In this document: positions 8,864-16,896 of the stretch, in pieces
Numbering within the stretch: position 1 is the first letter of the stretch
How the letters are laid out: each line of letters begins with the position of its first letter
Assembly: GCF_000424145.1 (NCBI RefSeq)
Contig: NZ_AUJI01000029.1
Coordinates: 1 to 64,000, forward strand
Reading direction: 5' to 3'
Length of the DNA: 64,000 bases
Origin: Butyrivibrio sp. AC2005
GTDB lineage: Bacteria; Bacillota; Clostridia; Lachnospirales; Lachnospiraceae
The notes under the pieces: generated by a model
Told to the model about the DNA's origin: nothing
Seen by the model: only the letters and a program-made list of their open reading frames with translations
The model's database searches: none
Translations under genes and position numbers: made by a program

Positions 8864-9559
8864 GTGAATAACAGGATATCTTTAATTAAGAAAACACTTT
8901 TTTTCAAAACAATATTTGTTTTGATTTTGGGATGTATTCTATTCATTTCAGCATGTACAAACAGAGCATCAAATGGTGGATACTCTCATGAAACAAATAC
9001 AAAAAGCATGGCAATTAAAAAATATAAGGAATTTTTGTCAGATACAACTAACTTTTCCCCCAATGATTCTTACATTTCTTCAATAAGAATTGCATATGGC
9101 CTAATAGATGAAGATGACATTCCTGAATTATTTGTTTGTTATGGAACTGCAACTGTGGATCGCGTACATATTTACAGATACGATGCTGATAACAATGAAG
9201 TAGATTATCTTGGAGCCTATTCTCAATATGGTTCAATAATATATTCTGAACAATTGAATAGAATACAGGCTCAATATGGAAACAATGGCTGGTTTGAACA
9301 GTTCATATACAAGATTGATGAGAATAAAACCGAAATTGTGGGGCGGTTATTATCAAATAATGTCGTTTACTACGCTGATTATGCTGATCTTACTGCAGAT
9401 AGTGTAGATGAAGTGTTGGAGGGAACTCCAGATGTTCAATACACTGTCTCGGAAGCTGATTACCAGAAAGAGTTAGAGGATTATATGTGTGGATCAGACA
9501 CATTACGAATTTCATATGATATGATGACGCCCTTGGAAACGGACATTTCTACAAATTAA
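8864..9559 (+). CDS. Lipoprotein of unknown function
   Basis: GTG 8864 is chosen because AGGGAGA lies 6 bp before it; ATG 8846 has no ribosome site. Residues 1-30 form a signal with lipobox FISAC. The mature part (about 205 residues) has a GLIDEDDIPELFVCYG segment, the Asp-rich loop common in Lachnospiraceae surface lipoproteins that track a D-x-D-G-x-P-E-L pattern. Enzyme motifs are absent. It is likely anchored on the outer face of the membrane. Confidence 0.7.
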   Translation: MNNRISLIKKTLFFKTIFVLILGCILFISACTNRASNGGYSHETNTKSMAIKKYKEFLSDTTNFSPNDSYISSIRIAYGLIDEDDIPELFVCYGTATVDRVHIYRYDADNNEVDYLGAYSQYGSIIYSEQLNRIQAQYGNNGWFEQFIYKIDENKTEIVGRLLSNNVVYYADYADLTADSVDEVLEGTPDVQYTVSEADYQKELEDYMCGSDTLRISYDMMTPLETDISTN

Positions 9560-9613
9560 GAATGAACTGCATAGTAGTTAATAATAAAAAATGATTAGGA
9601 GGATTATTCAATC

Positions 9614-9820
9614 ATGGAAGGGAATAAGAAAAAGGTCAGAGAAACGGATCAGGATTCAAGTGCTAATAACAGTAGCGAGCAGTTTGATGATCTGGATATC
9701 GTAGTGAAAGAAATTGATAAAGTTCTTCATTCAGATGATGAAGAGCTGAAAATTAAGGAAATATCACCAATGAAGGAATTCCTGGAAAATATGGTCTTAA
9801 ATGGGGATGATAAAGGCTGA
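9614..9820 (+). CDS. Small acidic hypothetical protein
   Basis: The 68-residue, highly charged product starts behind AGGAGGATT. The N-terminus is hydrophilic and disordered-looking and the C-terminal half is helical (LDIVVKEIDKVLHSDDEEL). It lies 50 bp before the transglutaminase-LRR gene and may share a transcript with it. No family is recognised. Confidence 0.5.
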   Translation: MEGNKKKVRETDQDSSANNSSEQFDDLDIVVKEIDKVLHSDDEELKIKEISPMKEFLENMVLNGDDKG

Positions 9821-9870
9821 ATCAAAGTATTCGGCTGGATAGAATATTTATAGTTATAAGGGGGACTTTT

Positions 9871-11028
9871 ATGGGTAAGAAGTTAGTTAATGTAATTTCT
9901 CTTTTAATAATTTGTATTTCTTTTTTATTTGAAGGATCTGTCAACGTATATGCCAAGGAAGATTTCGAAGTATATGAGCGAAATAACTATACATATGCCG
10001 TGTATTATGGAAATGGGAAGATAGTAAGGATTCCTGAAAATGTTACTGCCCTTAGGAGTATGCAATTTTGTATGGATGAGAATATTGAAGAAGTAATAGT
10101 TCCGGCTACTGTTCGTAGAATAGATGATCACGCTTTCTGGAGATGCAATAATCTTAAATATATATGCTTTGAAGGTGCCTGCGATTCGATGGGAGATAAC
10201 ATTATTTCTCAATGTAATAGCATTCAGAATATATCAGCTCCTTTAGGAAGTTTACAGTATAAATATGCTCAGATTAACAATATTCCGGTCATTGAGAAAA
10301 ATGAAATAGGATTCAAAAAGAAAACTATTTATGCGATCAAAGGTGATAAAGTAAAACAAAACCTGTTTAACAATATTAAAAATATCTTATGGAGCAGTAG
10401 TAATACGTCTGTTGCCAGCGTCAGTGATACCGGTGAAGTAAAAGCAAAGAAGGCAGGAAAAGCAATAATTACTGCATATGTTGATGGGAATTCGTATAAA
10501 TACAAAGTCATCATATATTCCAAAACAGAAGAGAATAGGATTAAACAAATAAAAAAGAATGAAATCACAAAAGGCATGTCAAAAGAGCAAAAAATCAGAG
10601 CTGCCCATGACTGGTTATTGGAAAACTGTCGCTATGATCGTGAGAATTACGATAGAGGTACTATTCCACTAGTTTCATATTCAGCATCAGGAGCACTAAT
10701 TAAAAAGATCGCTGTTTGCCAGGGTTATGCCTGCGGCTTTAAAAAGATTATGGACGGATTAGGAATTCCTTGCGTAGTTGTAGTTGGCAAAGCTGGGAGA
10801 GAAGGTCATGCGTGGAATATGGTTAAGTTGGGCGGTAAATGGTATCACATTGACTGCACTTGGGATGATTCTGCACAGACAGATCTTAATGGAAGACCAA
10901 AGAAATATTACACATGGTATCTTAAATCCACATCATATGTAGTGAGCAGGGGGCGTAGCTTTTCATATGGTAGTTATCCTAAATGTAACAGTACCAAGTA
11001 TGATAACTATATGTTTTTAAATAAATGA
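9871..11028 (+). CDS. Secreted transglutaminase-like protein with LRR and Ig-like domains
   Basis: The 385-residue protein has a signal peptide (residues 1-28, ending VYA). Residues about 45-130 are BspA-type LRR_5 repeats (LRSMQFCMDENIEEVIVPATV). A Big_2-like bacterial Ig domain follows at about 148-216 (SSSNTSVASVSDTGEVKAKKAG). The transglutaminase core is residues about 235-340, with the triad visible as C283 (AVCQGYACG), H313 (EGHAWNMV) and D328 (WYHIDCTWDD). Such proteins may act as peptide-bond hydrolases or cross-linkers on the cell surface. A second transglutaminase-domain protein is at 15535. Confidence 0.85.
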   Translation: MGKKLVNVISLLIICISFLFEGSVNVYAKEDFEVYERNNYTYAVYYGNGKIVRIPENVTALRSMQFCMDENIEEVIVPATVRRIDDHAFWRCNNLKYICFEGACDSMGDNIISQCNSIQNISAPLGSLQYKYAQINNIPVIEKNEIGFKKKTIYAIKGDKVKQNLFNNIKNILWSSSNTSVASVSDTGEVKAKKAGKAIITAYVDGNSYKYKVIIYSKTEENRIKQIKKNEITKGMSKEQKIRAAHDWLLENCRYDRENYDRGTIPLVSYSASGALIKKIAVCQGYACGFKKIMDGLGIPCVVVVGKAGREGHAWNMVKLGGKWYHIDCTWDDSAQTDLNGRPKKYYTWYLKSTSYVVSRGRSFSYGSYPKCNSTKYDNYMFLNK

Positions 11029-11092
11029 GGATGTTTTATAATTTTATTGAGTTGTTTTGTTGGTTACAAAAAATATGCGAGGAGATAGAGTA

Positions 11093-11833
11093 ATGTTTGA
11101 TATTATCTTAGCTTACCTTATATGGGGGATTTGGGCAGTGGTGGCTTTTAATGATATTTCCCCCATACTTGTTATTGTATTATTTATTGCTGCAATATTT
11201 GCTACGATAAATGCCTTGTCTCATGAGGCAATTAATGACGAATCATTAGCAAATAATAAGACACCTACTATATTGGCCAGTGTTATTTTATGCTTAGATG
11301 TTATAGCTTTAATTTATTCATGTTTGATTTTATCAAATAATGAAAGTGATGAAAATGCAATCATGATAGGAGTTGTTAGTATTTGCCTATTGTTTCCGTT
11401 TTTGATCATGGCTATAAAAATCACTAAGATAAATAAGGAAGCAATAGCACGTTTGATTGAAAGAAAAGAATTAGATGAAAGAATAAGAAAATCTAAAGAA
11501 AGACAAGCTCAAATAAAGAGAGAATTTGAAGAAAACTATTTGAAGACTCACACAAAGGCTCAATTAGATGAATATTATAGGCAACAACAGTATAATGAAG
11601 AACAAAAAATTCTAAAACAAAGAGAGGCTGATGAAAGGAGAAAGCAGGCTGAAGCATCTGCATGGCTGAATGCACCAGCGATAAATGATTTGTTTGTTGC
11701 TAGACTTGATGCTGATCCATATGACTGTTATTGTGTACAAGACATTGATACATGTAGGTACTGTATTCATAAATTTAAGCGAATAGAAGGTCACAAATGT
11801 CATAGAATTAATAATGTAGTAGATAGTACGTAA
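11093..11833 (+). CDS. Membrane protein with coiled coil and Cys-rich tail
   Basis: ATG 11093 is preferred because GGAGATAGAG precedes it. The 246-residue product has about four hydrophobic segments in residues 1-110 (ILAYLIWGIWAVVAF, VIVLFIAAIFATIN, ASVILCLDVIALIYSCLIL, CLLFPFLIMAI). A long charged coiled coil follows (ERKELDERIRKSKERQAQ), then a tail with CYC, CRYC, H and C residues that could bind metal. No family is recognised. Confidence 0.65.
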   Translation: MFDIILAYLIWGIWAVVAFNDISPILVIVLFIAAIFATINALSHEAINDESLANNKTPTILASVILCLDVIALIYSCLILSNNESDENAIMIGVVSICLLFPFLIMAIKITKINKEAIARLIERKELDERIRKSKERQAQIKREFEENYLKTHTKAQLDEYYRQQQYNEEQKILKQREADERRKQAEASAWLNAPAINDLFVARLDADPYDCYCVQDIDTCRYCIHKFKRIEGHKCHRINNVVDST

Positions 11834-11911
11834 GAATGCTTATTGCAAACTTAACCACTTAAAAGGGAAAACTACATGCAAAAAACAACATAAGATTAAC
11901 ACTGGTTTCAA

Positions 11912-11955
11912 AAGCGTGCATGAGAAGTATAAATCCCTTGCACGCTTTTATAAAA
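11912..11955 (+). terminator. Terminator
   Basis: AAGCGTGCA (11912-11920) pairs with the TGCACGCTT arm ending near 11947, followed by TTATAAAA. It ends the transcript of the membrane protein at 11093. Confidence 0.75.
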
Positions 11956-11989
11956 TCTAATTCGTTTGAACATGTGAATTCGATTATTA

Positions 11990-12202
11990 TTATTCAGTTT
12001 TTTCACTATTAAATCTAAATTGAAATAAGTTTTCTATACACTGGATGTCTTCATTACTAAGTCCCTTTTTTATGCGTTGATATAATGAAGGAAAGATTTT
12101 ATATCAGTTATTAGTTCCCTGAACGCTAAAGAATTATTGGCTTTCATATCACTGTTGCTAAGCCAATTAGAGGAAGTTGGCACTTTGGCAATCCTAAGTG
12201 AA
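11990..12202 (-). pseudogene. Frameshifted remnant of an unidentified gene
   Basis: On the minus strand one frame reads through LRIAKVPTSSNWLSNSDMK and SFLHYINA before a stop. The neighbouring frame continues IKKGLSNEDIQCIENLFQF and ends at a stop at 11990-11992. A single shift at an A-run near 12070 would join them into one C-terminal fragment of about 70 residues. No start is visible and no family is recognised. The rest of the gap from 11956 to 12323 holds nothing I can support. Confidence 0.4.
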
Positions 12203-12323
12203 CATGGGTAGGATGATATAACATAGTTGGTGCGATATTTCTCAAGTACTGCTACAATTATCTTTAAGAAATTCCATGCTTTTTTTTGAAGTGGGATTAT
12301 TACTTGACGGAAAGGGTTTTCTT

Positions 12324-13097
12324 ATGACTACATTTAGAAAATTAGAATGTAAATGCGCTATTTGCGGAACAACAAGTGAATTTGACGTGCTTTCCAGCTC
12401 AAATACCTGCGATGGAGGCCCTGATTTAGACACAAGGCCTGCCGAGATGTATAGAAGTACTATGCACTTATGGCTACAGGAATGCCCGAAGTGTAAGTAT
12501 GTTTCCGGTAATATTTCTGATAGGCACAATATTTCTAGAGAATGGCTTAACTCTAATAGCTATCGCTGGTGTGATGGTCACTTTTTTATGTCATCTTTAG
12601 CCAAACGCTTCTATAGGCATTACCTTATTGCAATGGAATCGAAAGATTATAAGGAGGCCTTTTATGCTATCCTGCACTGTGCCTGGGTTTGTGATGATAA
12701 GAAAGATATACGAAATGCAATACGCTGTAGAAAATTGGCACTTCCTTTAGTGACGGACATGATAGAAGATGATTATTATTCAGACAATTATAGCTCCCAG
12801 AGCAATGATGCTAGTTTAATACTGTTAAAAGCAGACATCATGAGACGTGCTAAGCGTTTTAATGAAGTGGTTAATGAATTCTCATCCAAGAGATTAAGCG
12901 ATGATCGCATGAACGATTATCTCCAATTTGAGATAGAGAAAGCGAAAGCAAAGGACAATAAGTGTTATTGCACGGATGATGTGCCTTTCACAAATCACAG
13001 ACCTACATATAGAAAACGCCCTGAAAACAGTACTAGTGATATGAAAAAGACGGAATCCAATGAAGGATCAGACTTATTTGATTTGCCTTTATTGTAA
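12324..13097 (+). CDS. DUF2225-like zinc-binding protein
   Basis: ATG 12324 is chosen over 12276 because GGAAAGGG precedes it. The 257-residue product has two Cys pairs (CAICG near residue 11 and CPKCKY near residue 54) bracketing PDLDTRPAEMYRSTMHLW, the arrangement of DUF2225 zinc-finger proteins. The middle is helical and TPR-like (YKEAFYAILHCAWVCDDKKD) and the C-terminus is polar and disordered-looking. DUF2225 proteins have no firmly known reaction. It has its own transcript. Confidence 0.65.
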   Translation: MTTFRKLECKCAICGTTSEFDVLSSSNTCDGGPDLDTRPAEMYRSTMHLWLQECPKCKYVSGNISDRHNISREWLNSNSYRWCDGHFFMSSLAKRFYRHYLIAMESKDYKEAFYAILHCAWVCDDKKDIRNAIRCRKLALPLVTDMIEDDYYSDNYSSQSNDASLILLKADIMRRAKRFNEVVNEFSSKRLSDDRMNDYLQFEIEKAKAKDNKCYCTDDVPFTNHRPTYRKRPENSTSDMKKTESNEGSDLFDLPLL

Positions 13098-13249
13098 AAT
13101 GATATTTTACATGGCTTTTTGGTCACACTTGAAAATGATCATGGAATATGAAGAAGTTCCTGTTAATGGTTTTATTATGCTGACGGGCAGGAGAAATTTT
13201 AAAAAATCAAAATAATTTAAGTATTGAAAGCGCCGGCTCAAATTGATAT

Positions 13250-13292
13250 ATACCCTCTTTGCTGGTCAAACCAATAAGAAGGGTATTTTTTA
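13250..13292 (+). terminator. Hairpin with T-tract upstream of DUF2625 remnant
   Basis: ATACCC (13250-13255) pairs with GGGTAT (13281-13286), with partial inner pairing, followed by TTTTTTAT. It follows the DUF2225-like gene by 150 bp. It might instead be the end of a gene that has since been lost. Confidence 0.55.
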
Positions 13293-13329
13293 TGCGTTAT
13301 AGTTACGAATAAACAATAGTAAAAAGAAT

Positions 13330-13908
13330 GTGAAAATAATTGAGGGATTTGAAGAATCCGGGATTAAGGAGTGTAAAGAATTGAACATTCCGGAGCAGTC
13401 ACTGCTTTGCACAATTATCTGTAATACAGGTGGAATTATTGTTGATAATTGGGTGAGAATATTGGGACAGGATACTAATTGCGGCAAAGGAGTGATGCAC
13501 TACAATAGGAATCCGGAGTTCTTAGATGAAACTGATGGATTATTTATTATCGCAAATGATATTGTTGGTGGCTTGTTTGCCATTGATATTAGTAGATTTG
13601 ACAATGACAATAATAACGTCTGGTACTTTGCTCTGGACACTTTGGAATGAGAAAGCCTTGATTTGCAATACAAAGACTTTGTAGCAGGGGCTTTACACGG
13701 GGATATTGATTTATTTTATGAAACTATGAGGTGGAGAGGCTGGGAAAGTGATGCGGAGAAATTATCAGTGGACCAAGGCGTTTTAGTCTATCCTTTTCTT
13801 TGGGCTAAAGAATGTCAAATAGAAATAGCAAGCAAAAAGACAGTCTCTTTTGATGAATTGTTTGCATTGAATTTTGAGATGAGGCAAAAATTAATAAGAG
13901 GATTCTGA
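13330..13908 (+). pseudogene. DUF2625 gene broken by one nonsense codon
   Basis: Two frames in the same phase, 13330-13650 and 13654-13908, are separated only by TGA at 13648-13650. Joined, they match the DUF2625 pattern: GGIIVDNWVRILG, then DTLE-stop-ESLDLQYKDFV, then GDIDLFYETMRWRGWE and YPFLWAKE. DUF2625 members have Trp after DTLE, so TGG to TGA explains the break. The usual N-terminal ~40 residues are also missing. Readthrough or selenocysteine use is very unlikely, because the lost residue is Trp and no hairpin signal stands out. No function is known for the family that I can state with confidence. Confidence 0.8.
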
Positions 13909-13929
13909 TCAAGGTTCCTTTGGAAGAGA

Positions 13930-14942
13930 GTATGAAAAAATCCATGTAGTATCATATGCTATTATTTGGTTCATAAAGAAAATGTGCTATTGTATTTACA
14001 TACATATTCTATTTTGTTTAGGATTATCTATTTCATCTTTTGGCTGCTGTTGTATCATATATAGCACAGTAAAAATATCAGGAGGCATAAATGCTACATA
14101 TCATAGTTCTCAGCAAGGGATATTTCCCTGAAAAATTAAACACTAAGGATACTGCAAAGGACAGGGTCATTGTCATAGCATCAGCAAATGATTCCATACC
14201 GGTGTCTGCATATCAGAATGAGATGTTAAGGAATATGGAGGTTAAGCTTCTTCCTGAAATAAAGGATACTTCTGCAGAAGGAAAGAACATTCTTCGTATT
14301 GCACAGGCTGTGCTCATCGGGCAGCTCACAGCAACCGAAAAACAATATGAAATTTACACGGATGACGATGCCCTCATAAAAGGAATCTCTCCCTTTACAG
14401 GAATCAAAACTTCTTCTAAAAAGCAGCCTCGCAAAAAGGTGAGCATAGAAGTTGAGGTAAAAGAGAAGAGGTCTGAACCCGCTGAGGAGAAGGCTCCAAA
14501 GAAACAGGAAGAAAAGAAAAAAACCTCTTCTGAGAAACAGGCTGTAAATGTCTCGGAAAAGGAAGCAAAGGCTGAAACAGTTGAGAAAGAAACAAAATCA
14601 GCACCTGCAAAGAAAAGACCCATGATCACAAATAAGATGGCAGATTTTACGCCAAAGCAGGAAAGCATGCCTGAAAAGCAGGAGAAAAAACCAGCTAAAG
14701 GTCCGGCAAAAAAGAAGGAAGCCGTAAAGATTCCGACGCTTGCTCAGATTAAAAAGGTACTGGGAGCTTCAAACAGTGGCTATGCTAAGACCTTACTTGA
14801 AGTGTGTAAGAATTCCAATCAGATAACATTCGAGATGAATATAAGAATGGAACTTGCCAAAGCAGGACTTGGTTCAGGCACATGTCAGGAGATTGCAAAA
14901 ACTCTAAACGATGAGTTTGGAAAACAGCTTCCAATAACATAA
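13930..14942 (+). repeat. Long direct repeat, copy 2
   Basis: This matches 500-1514 in the same orientation, including the leader with TTTACAT and the CAGGAGG ribosome site. The upstream part has small differences, so the copies have been apart for some time, yet the two ends of the gene stay nearly identical. Confidence 0.85.
14091..14942 (+). CDS. Paralogue of the Lys/Glu-rich PIN-like protein
   Basis: The 283-residue product is the same length as the one at 663. Residues 1-75 and the last 70 differ by only a few substitutions (for example NAMLRN to NEMLRN, and PPA to PIT at the end). The Lys/Glu linker differs much more but keeps its length and charge. That suggests the two folded ends are under constraint and the linker only needs its composition. 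It has the same ribosome site and leader as the first copy. Confidence 0.8.
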   Translation: MLHIIVLSKGYFPEKLNTKDTAKDRVIVIASANDSIPVSAYQNEMLRNMEVKLLPEIKDTSAEGKNILRIAQAVLIGQLTATEKQYEIYTDDDALIKGISPFTGIKTSSKKQPRKKVSIEVEVKEKRSEPAEEKAPKKQEEKKKTSSEKQAVNVSEKEAKAETVEKETKSAPAKKRPMITNKMADFTPKQESMPEKQEKKPAKGPAKKKEAVKIPTLAQIKKVLGASNSGYAKTLLEVCKNSNQITFEMNIRMELAKAGLGSGTCQEIAKTLNDEFGKQLPIT

Positions 14943-14948
14943 GAAAAT

Positions 14949-15002
14949 AACCCTTAACTGAATTTTTGAGCACTATGTTCATGGTCAGCTAAGGGTTTTT
15001 TA
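14949..15002 (+). terminator. Terminator
   Basis: AACCCTTA (14949-14956) pairs with TAAGGGTT (14990-14997), extended by CTGA/TCAG, followed by TTTTTA. It ends the second paralogue. Confidence 0.8.
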
Positions 15003-15123
15003 TAAAAAAGTGACAGTATTTCTTGGAAAATGCAAGTATACGTAAGTGTATGCTGATAGTATGATCCCGACGGTTCATATAATAGAGAGGGTTTAGTATG
15101 TATAAGAACAATGAGTAAATACT

Positions 15124-15345
15124 GTGGAACAAATATTACATTTTTATTTTAATCCTAAATATTCTCATATCATTTTCTTTTGTATGGTCGCATCTATTAT
15201 GTCAAAGCATCTTGTAAATATTTGCATAGATGTCACTATAACAGGAGTGATAGTAGGTCTTTTTTCTATTACTTCTCTTATATGCAGGCCTTTTAGCGAG
15301 AATCTGGCAGATGCCATTGCTGCAGAGAATCTGTATAAAAAATGA
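15124..15345 (+). pseudogene. N-terminal fragment of an MFS transporter
   Basis: The 73-codon frame contains ITGVIVGLFSITSLICRPFSENLAD, the pattern of transmembrane helix 2 and the following loop of major facilitator transporters (usually I-x-G-(L)-F-S-L-T-S-L-x-x-R-P-F-x-G-x-L-A-D). It stops after about 70 residues where a transporter has about 400. The remaining sequence to 15534 has no continuation in any frame, so this is a deletion remnant. Confidence 0.6.
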
Positions 15346-15534
15346 GGGATGAAATTTCGAAATAAAGGATAATTATATGATATAAATGGTTTTTTGGGAT
15401 CTTTAAACCATCTTAAATTTATTCTTTGTTAATGTTCATAATTTTTTCATTGTAAATTTATTACATTTTTATCTGCTTAGAAGATAATTATATAAATAAG
15501 AAAGAGATTCCGATGGGAAATGGAGGAGTAGAAA

Positions 15535-16896
15535 TTGAGAAAAAATCTTATGCAAACAATAATATCCATATTAGTAATTATTCAAATAGTCGGATGTAGT
15601 ACGTTCACAAAAGCAGACGCACAAAACACAAATGAAATGGCTTCTAACAATGCTGTACGCGTGGATAAAATTGATAATACTACCGAAAAATCAAATGAGA
15701 AAAGTGCTAACTTGGAAGAAACGCAGACCTTATCACCAAAGAGGATTGACTCAATGCGATTAGACAAACCAAGTGGGGATATAATTAAGCCTATTGCAAT
15801 TGAAAAACCGTCAGAAATTAGTAAGGATGAGGCGTTGCAGATGGATCGAGCTATGAGGGCATATGTACCATCGGGGGATTCATTAGTGATAAATAATTCA
15901 AATCATTTCTTTTTTTATGAAAATATGAATGAAAATGAGCAGAGTATCTACGATGCAATCATGATGTTAGCTGAGGATCCTACAGATACCAATAACATAA
16001 TAGTGCATACAACTGATAGTGATGTGCAGGCTGAAGATTTCAACAAGGAACTGAGTGTTGCATATTGGGGGGTAATATATGATCATCCTGAATTATTTTG
16101 GCTTTATTATGCGTTGGAAACAGATATTAAAATTCAGTGTTTGCCTAATGAAAATGGTAATTATGATTGTTATTTTTTCTTAAAAGAGCCATATCATAAT
16201 TATGAAAAAGAAATGAATGCTTTTAATGAAGCAGTAGAAGCATTTCTCGAAGATATAAATATTCAGCAAGACGATTATTTAGTTGCTAAAGACATACACG
16301 ATAAGCTTATAGATATGGTTTCCTACGATACAGAGGTTGCTGAAAAGCAGACTATTGATCTTGCACATACTGCATATGGAGCTCTTGTTGAAAATAGTAG
16401 AGGAAAAAAAAATACTGCGGTTTGTGATGGCTACGCTCAAGCATATTTATATCTCTTACAACAGGCAGGCATAGAAGCAACAGTAGTTCTTGGAATAGGA
16501 GGTAGTACTTATACAACAGCAGGTGGACATGCATGGAATATTGTAAAACTAGGAAACGATTGGTATGAAGTTGATTCTACTTGGGATGATTTTGGAGGAT
16601 GGGATGAAGAAATAGAAAAAGCTGATTTAGACGATCAAAGCAAAAATGTATATCTTGAGGCTCTAAACGATAATGAATATAGAGAGAAGGTAGAGCATTA
16701 TATGTATAATATTACAACTTCTGATATCAGAGATTTTAGGAGTAGTAGCGTATATGATTATTATACTAAGGATGGTTTGTATGTAATCAATTTGGTTTTT
16801 GATAGTGTTCATTTAAGAAGCACAGACATAGATGATGAAACTGTAGACAAATTATTGATGGAAATGATTCCGGAAGCCGAGGGGTTAGAATATTAA
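15535..16896 (+). CDS. Lipoprotein with transglutaminase-like domain
   Basis: The start is TTG 15535 behind GGAGGAG. The 453-residue product has a signal and lipobox IVGC at residues about 18-21, then a Ser/Thr/Asn-rich spacer. The transglutaminase-like core carries C297 (AVCDGYAQAY), H332 (GGHAWNIV) and D347 (WYEVDSTWDDF). The region before it (YWGVIYDHPELFWLYYA) is typical of Lachnospiraceae transglutaminase lipoproteins. The stop codon directly abuts the ATG of the clostripain-like gene, so the two are translationally coupled and probably act together at the surface. Confidence 0.85.
   Translation: MRKNLMQTIISILVIIQIVGCSTFTKADAQNTNEMASNNAVRVDKIDNTTEKSNEKSANLEETQTLSPKRIDSMRLDKPSGDIIKPIAIEKPSEISKDEALQMDRAMRAYVPSGDSLVINNSNHFFFYENMNENEQSIYDAIMMLAEDPTDTNNIIVHTTDSDVQAEDFNKELSVAYWGVIYDHPELFWLYYALETDIKIQCLPNENGNYDCYFFLKEPYHNYEKEMNAFNEAVEAFLEDINIQQDDYLVAKDIHDKLIDMVSYDTEVAEKQTIDLAHTAYGALVENSRGKKNTAVCDGYAQAYLYLLQQAGIEATVVLGIGGSTYTTAGGHAWNIVKLGNDWYEVDSTWDDFGGWDEEIEKADLDDQSKNVYLEALNDNEYREKVEHYMYNITTSDIRDFRSSSVYDYYTKDGLYVINLVFDSVHLRSTDIDDETVDKLLMEMIPEAEGLEY

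Noticed and set aside
13648..13650. Selenocysteine or recoded TGA in DUF2625
   Set aside because: The family has Trp here, no selenocysteine hairpin is visible, and the N-terminus is also truncated; decay is simpler.
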